A program made the position numbers and the translations under genes. The notes under the pieces were generated by a model, which was not told the origin of the DNA, did not search any database, and saw only the letters and a program-made list of their open reading frames with translations. This document shows, one piece after another, positions 14,455 through 17,270 of a stretch of 17,270 nucleotides of DNA; the first letter of the stretch is position 1; every line of letters begins with the position of its first letter. The DNA is taken from NCBI GenBank assembly GCA_934467435.1, contig CAKSLR010000020.1:1-17270 (forward strand), in the 5' to 3' direction. The stretch is from an uncultured Eubacteriales bacterium. GTDB lineage: Bacteria > Bacillota > Clostridia > Oscillospirales > CAG-272.

Positions 14455-14467
14455 TTTGCAAAAATGC

Positions 14468-14496
14468 TTGCAACTTTTTTGCCGCTGTGTTATAAT
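14468..14496 (+). promoter_or_regulatory. Promoter of the 845-residue secreted protein gene
   Basis: TTGCAA at 14468-14473 and a perfect TATAAT at 14491-14496 are 17 bases apart, and TGT just before the -10 box gives an extended -10. The predicted start near 14503 leaves a leader of about 47 bases with AAAGGA at 14535-14540. Confidence 0.85.
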
Positions 14497-14549
14497 GAGT
14501 TCACGGCGGGTGTGCCCTGCCCATCCTATTTCAGAAAGGAAATCCATAC

Positions 14550-17087
14550 ATGAAACAACGCATACTTTCTCTTCTGGTTCTTTTGTGTATGTTGGTTGTC
14601 TCTGTGCCCGCACTGGTGCTTCCTCTGCTGGCGGACGGAGAACTGATTACCACAAAACTGGAACCCCGCAGAAATGGTTCCAACGTCCCCGCGGAGGAAC
14701 TGGTGGACGGTAAATTGATGGTGAAGTGGCAGGGCGGATGGCGTTTTGTCAGCCATTCGAATGCCAACTGGACCGATGAGCGGAAACTGAGTCTTGCCAT
14801 GGGATCCGGCGGACCTTCCACAGCAATGACCAAACCGACCGCGGAATTGGGCGAGGGCGCCCGGGAGTGCTGGCTCGGTGACCCGAACGGCACCGGTCTT
14901 TGGAACACCTCCTCCTTTATGGGGTACTATTGTGGTGGTACCGACCGCGATGACTGGGGACCGGCGTACGGCGCGGTTCCGAGCGCTTCCCACGCATCGG
15001 GGTATCAGTATCTTGCAGAGGTTGGCGGAAAAATCAACATCACCCTTGACGACCTGCGCTATAAGAGAGATACCGACCCCGGCGTGACCAACAAGGCGCT
15101 CTTTGCCGTGTTTGTCAGCGGGAACATGGTATGGCCGAAAGCGGGCGGCTCCTATGCCGATACCCGTGATTGGGCGAAGGTGGAGGATTATACCGGCACG
15201 GAGCAGGAGGGCATTCACTGCGTTTCCGGCGTGATTGCGGAAATCCGGGATGTGCTGGTAAAGAAGGGCGATAAGATTGAGGTGCTGGTGCGCGCCGGCG
15301 CAGCGGCGTCCGGCAAGGAAATGTGGCAGTGCCGCGGCGTTGCAGTCAGCACAGCCATTGCCTACACCGAGCAGATTGATGCGAGCCGTTACTTCTACAT
15401 TCAGGAAAACGGCAATACCGTGTTCTCCGTTCCGCTGAAGGAGGAGACCGAGGTGGTTCTGCCGGCATATACCGGTTCGTCTGCCCTCATCGGGTATGAT
15501 ACGGACGGAGACGGCGTTTGGGACGCGCAGCCCGGCGATACGTTCACGCTCCCCGAGGGGACGGAGGATGTAATTATCGCGGCGATGGTGGCGGGGCGGA
15601 CCGATTTTCAGATGAACCGCCCGACCTGGGATGAAGTTTCCTCTACCGTCACCTATCGCGGCGGTTGGACGGTTGGGATTCTGGATCTGACGACGGGAGT
15701 TTTTGACCCCTTCTCGGCATATGATTCCCAATACAGCATCTTCTCTCCGCCCGGCGGCGTTTGGGGCGGAACCGGCGGCGGCTATTACGGCAAAGAAGGC
15801 AGAATGGCAGTCTCCGGCTGCATGCCCGATGCGATGAAGGCAAACTCCATCCGTTACACCGCCGACTATAACGCGAAAGTCTCGCTTGACTTCAGCGACC
15901 TGCGCCCGCAGCGGGAAGGCGCGCACGGTGCCGGCGATATCTCCATGGAGATTTCGGTTTACGTGAACGGAAAGAAAGTCTGGCCCGCAGACTCCGATTG
16001 GTACGTACTCTCGGACGGCAAGACCTGGGATGACCAGACCAACCCCACCTACGATGCACTGACTCCTTTGCACGATGCGGGCATCTTCCCGCTCGCGCTT
16101 ACGGTGAGCATCGGTGAAACGGTGGAAATCCGCAGCCGCCAGCACGATGCCAACTGCTGGATGTTCTGGGTTTCGCCTTACATCACCTACACCGAACTGC
16201 TGGAGACTCCTGTGATTCGCGCCACGTCGGTCACCTTTGGTGAGGACCTCGGGCTGAATGCATTTGTCAACCTTCTCGGTGCCCGTGAGGGTGCGGTGCC
16301 GGGGCTTGAATACTGGACTGCGGAACCGACCGCAGAGCAACTGGCTACCGGCGGTACGAAAATGGAAATGACAAAAACCGTGGCAGAGGATGCCAAGTTT
16401 ACCTACCGCGGTTTCTCCGCCAAACAGATGGCCGATCAGATCTGGGTGCGCCCGTACGGCACTGTGGAAGGGGGAAATACCGTTTACGGTCGGGTGGTTG
16501 CCATCAGCATTGCCGACTATGCAAAGAGCGCCTTCGGAATCTCCGATGCGTTGGACAAAGTGCTTGCCGCCATGGTGAACTACGGCGCCAACGCGCAGGG
16601 TTACTTTAACTATAACCGTGAAAACATGGCAAACAGTTTCCTGCCCGATGCCATGAAGTTGCTCACCTCCGACGGCGTGGACTTTGAGAATGTCTATGCC
16701 CAGAGCGGCACGGAGAATAAGATCACGGCGGTCAGCATGATTCTCGGTGATCGCCTCGGCTATAAGTTCCTTGCCGACAAGGTGGAAGGCGCCGCTTCTT
16801 ACGTGCTGGAGTACGCGGACAATGCGGATTTCACGGACGCAAAGACGGTGGATATGAAGGAAACCGAGGACGGCGAGAATGTGAAGGCAATTGTTTCGAT
16901 CAACCTGGCGGATGCCGGGCGCGCGATTTATGTCCGCGTGAAGGTCGATGGCACCGCCGGTGCAACTCTGACTTATAACCTGGATTCCTACTATCTCCGT
17001 ATGGAGCCGGATTCCAACGAAGCGCTGTATGCCCTGATGCTGTCGATGGTTCTCTTCCATCGTGCTGCCGTGGCGTATGGGGCGTAA
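14550..17087 (+). CDS. Large secreted repeat protein of unknown function
   Basis: I do not recognise a named family. The 845-residue protein has a signal peptide (MKQR, hydrophobic core about 5-27, likely cleavage near ADG at 28-30). Two related domains follow: A (about 58-276) and B (about 367-549), each opening with a GGW block and carrying a DLR strand, an F/YV-GN/GK-VWP strand and a YTE end. Between them (about 280-348) lies a small module with an acidic DTDGDGVWD (317-325) and PGDTFTLPEGTEDV, which resembles bacterial InlB/Flg_new-like repeats. The last 290 residues are the module shared with the preceding gene product, with NYGANAQGYFNYN at 677-689. No sortase, S-layer or dockerin signal is visible, so attachment is unknown. 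AAAGGA at 14535-14540 supports the start. Confidence 0.88.
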   Translation: MKQRILSLLVLLCMLVVSVPALVLPLLADGELITTKLEPRRNGSNVPAEELVDGKLMVKWQGGWRFVSHSNANWTDERKLSLAMGSGGPSTAMTKPTAELGEGARECWLGDPNGTGLWNTSSFMGYYCGGTDRDDWGPAYGAVPSASHASGYQYLAEVGGKINITLDDLRYKRDTDPGVTNKALFAVFVSGNMVWPKAGGSYADTRDWAKVEDYTGTEQEGIHCVSGVIAEIRDVLVKKGDKIEVLVRAGAAASGKEMWQCRGVAVSTAIAYTEQIDASRYFYIQENGNTVFSVPLKEETEVVLPAYTGSSALIGYDTDGDGVWDAQPGDTFTLPEGTEDVIIAAMVAGRTDFQMNRPTWDEVSSTVTYRGGWTVGILDLTTGVFDPFSAYDSQYSIFSPPGGVWGGTGGGYYGKEGRMAVSGCMPDAMKANSIRYTADYNAKVSLDFSDLRPQREGAHGAGDISMEISVYVNGKKVWPADSDWYVLSDGKTWDDQTNPTYDALTPLHDAGIFPLALTVSIGETVEIRSRQHDANCWMFWVSPYITYTELLETPVIRATSVTFGEDLGLNAFVNLLGAREGAVPGLEYWTAEPTAEQLATGGTKMEMTKTVAEDAKFTYRGFSAKQMADQIWVRPYGTVEGGNTVYGRVVAISIADYAKSAFGISDALDKVLAAMVNYGANAQGYFNYNRENMANSFLPDAMKLLTSDGVDFENVYAQSGTENKITAVSMILGDRLGYKFLADKVEGAASYVLEYADNADFTDAKTVDMKETEDGENVKAIVSINLADAGRAIYVRVKVDGTAGATLTYNLDSYYLRMEPDSNEALYALMLSMVLFHRAAVAYGA
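14721..15377 (+). repeat. Protein domain repeat A in the 845-residue protein
   Basis: Residues about 58-276. Landmarks are KWQGGW, KINITLDDLR (161-170), FVSGNMVWPK (188-197), GDKIEVLVR (240-248) and AYTEQ (271-275). Each landmark recurs in the same order in repeat B. Boundaries are approximate. Confidence 0.7.
15648..16196 (+). repeat. Protein domain repeat B in the 845-residue protein
   Basis: Residues about 367-549. Landmarks are TYRGGW, KVSLDFSDLR (443-452), YVNGKKVWPA (471-480), GETVEIRSR (522-530) and TYTEL (546-550). Repeat B is shorter than A, mainly in the segment before the KVSLDF strand and after VWP. Confidence 0.7.
16206..17084 (+). repeat. Copy 2 of the shared C-terminal protein module
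   Basis: Residues about 553-845 of the large protein, homologous to 13394-14272. Strong anchors are VRPYG (633-637), SIADYA (653-658), NYGANAQGYF (677-686), ANSFL (694-698), YVLEYADNADF (751-761), IYVRV (793-797) and YNLDSYYLRM (809-818). Confidence 0.7.
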
Positions 17088-17106
17088 ACGGGGAGGAAAG
17101 CAACGA

Positions 17107-17244
17107 ATGAAACGGTATCACGCTCCTGCATGGGAGATGAAACTCCTTGCCGCTGATGTTCTGATGGCGTCAGACGAAAACGAGACCGACAAGGACTACG
17201 TGGAGAATGAAAATCTGACCATCGATCCCATCGCGGAAATCTGA
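17107..17244 (+). CDS. Small acidic peptide of unknown function
   Basis: A 45-residue open frame begins 19 bases after the large secreted protein gene, with GGGAGGAAAG at 17091-17100 as a strong ribosome binding site. An in-frame ATG at 17062 would lie inside the upstream gene and before that site, so 17107 is preferred. The first 22 residues (MKRYHAPAWEMKLLAADVLMAS) start basic and have an amphipathic middle; the rest is strongly acidic, with nine Asp/Glu among residues 23-45, and there is no cysteine. Short Clostridia proteins starting MKKY-P-E and containing a DV-(S) block are familiar to me from memory, usually annotated as hypothetical, but I cannot name the family. It is probably cotranscribed with the large protein gene. 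Confidence 0.75.
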   Translation: MKRYHAPAWEMKLLAADVLMASDENETDKDYVENENLTIDPIAEI

Positions 17245-17253
17245 AAAAACCCC

Positions 17254-17270
17254 GGCGCCCGAAAAGGCGC
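17254..17270 (+). terminator. Probable terminator cut by the window end
   Basis: GCGCC at 17255-17259 pairs with GGCGC at 17266-17270 across a CGAAAA loop (17260-17265). The stem would extend by at least one pair on each side beyond the edge. Its position just after the small peptide gene fits a rho-independent terminator, but the T-run is not in view. Confidence 0.5.

Noticed and set aside
14526..17060. An 844-residue open frame on the minus strand covering the large secreted protein gene
   Set aside because: It is in exact codon register with the plus-strand gene, so it stays open simply because that gene avoids the codons TTA, CTA and TCA. It lacks a signal peptide and domain logic, while the plus frame has a promoter, ribosome binding site, signal peptide and repeats.
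1..17270. Mobile elements, CRISPR arrays, tRNA or rRNA genes
   Set aside because: I saw no transposase or integrase motifs, no regularly spaced direct repeats, and no tRNA-like cloverleaf or rRNA sequence. The gaps between genes are all under 300 bases.

Overview
The window is a GC-rich chromosomal segment of a low-copy, non-mobile character. It reads as a member of Bacillota, most likely class Clostridia (Oscillospirales or a related gut lineage). The reasons are the gene order (priA-def-fmt-zinc peptidase-rsmB-rlmN-PP2C phosphatase-PASTA kinase-rsgA), strong AGGAGG-type ribosome binding sites, a Firmicutes-type L10 leader attenuator, a transketolase split into two subunits, and secreted proteins of a Clostridia style. 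The lineage is inferred; no rRNA or tRNA gene is present to fix it. All genes are on the + strand.

Region 1 (1-10071) is a tightly packed housekeeping operon. After the last codons of an upstream gene come priA (replication restart), def and fmt (N-terminal formylation cycle), a membrane zinc peptidase, rsmB and rlmN (rRNA methylation), a PP2C phosphatase with a PASTA-type Ser/Thr kinase, and rsgA (30S maturation GTPase). Several junctions overlap by 1 to 8 bases, so the block is probably transcribed together and partly translationally coupled. The theme is translation and ribosome maturation, with one signalling pair that in Bacillus subtilis acts on RsgA.

Region 2 (10072-11315) is a self-contained ribosomal stalk operon: a near-consensus promoter, an L10 leader with an attenuator hairpin, rplJ, rplL and a strong terminator. 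The usual neighbours rplK, rplA and rpoBC are not adjacent.

Region 3 (11316-13175) has its own consensus promoter and encodes the two halves of a split transketolase.

Region 4 (13176-17270) is the accessory and least understood part. It encodes a 338-residue secreted protein, a hairpin-rich intergenic region with a good promoter, an 845-residue secreted protein, and a 45-residue acidic peptide just after it. The two secreted proteins share a C-terminal module of nearly 300 residues that I cannot name, and the larger one also has an internally duplicated N-terminal domain. A probable terminator is cut by the window end. This locus is the best candidate for something undescribed; its function is unknown and a surface or extracellular role is inferred from the signal peptides.
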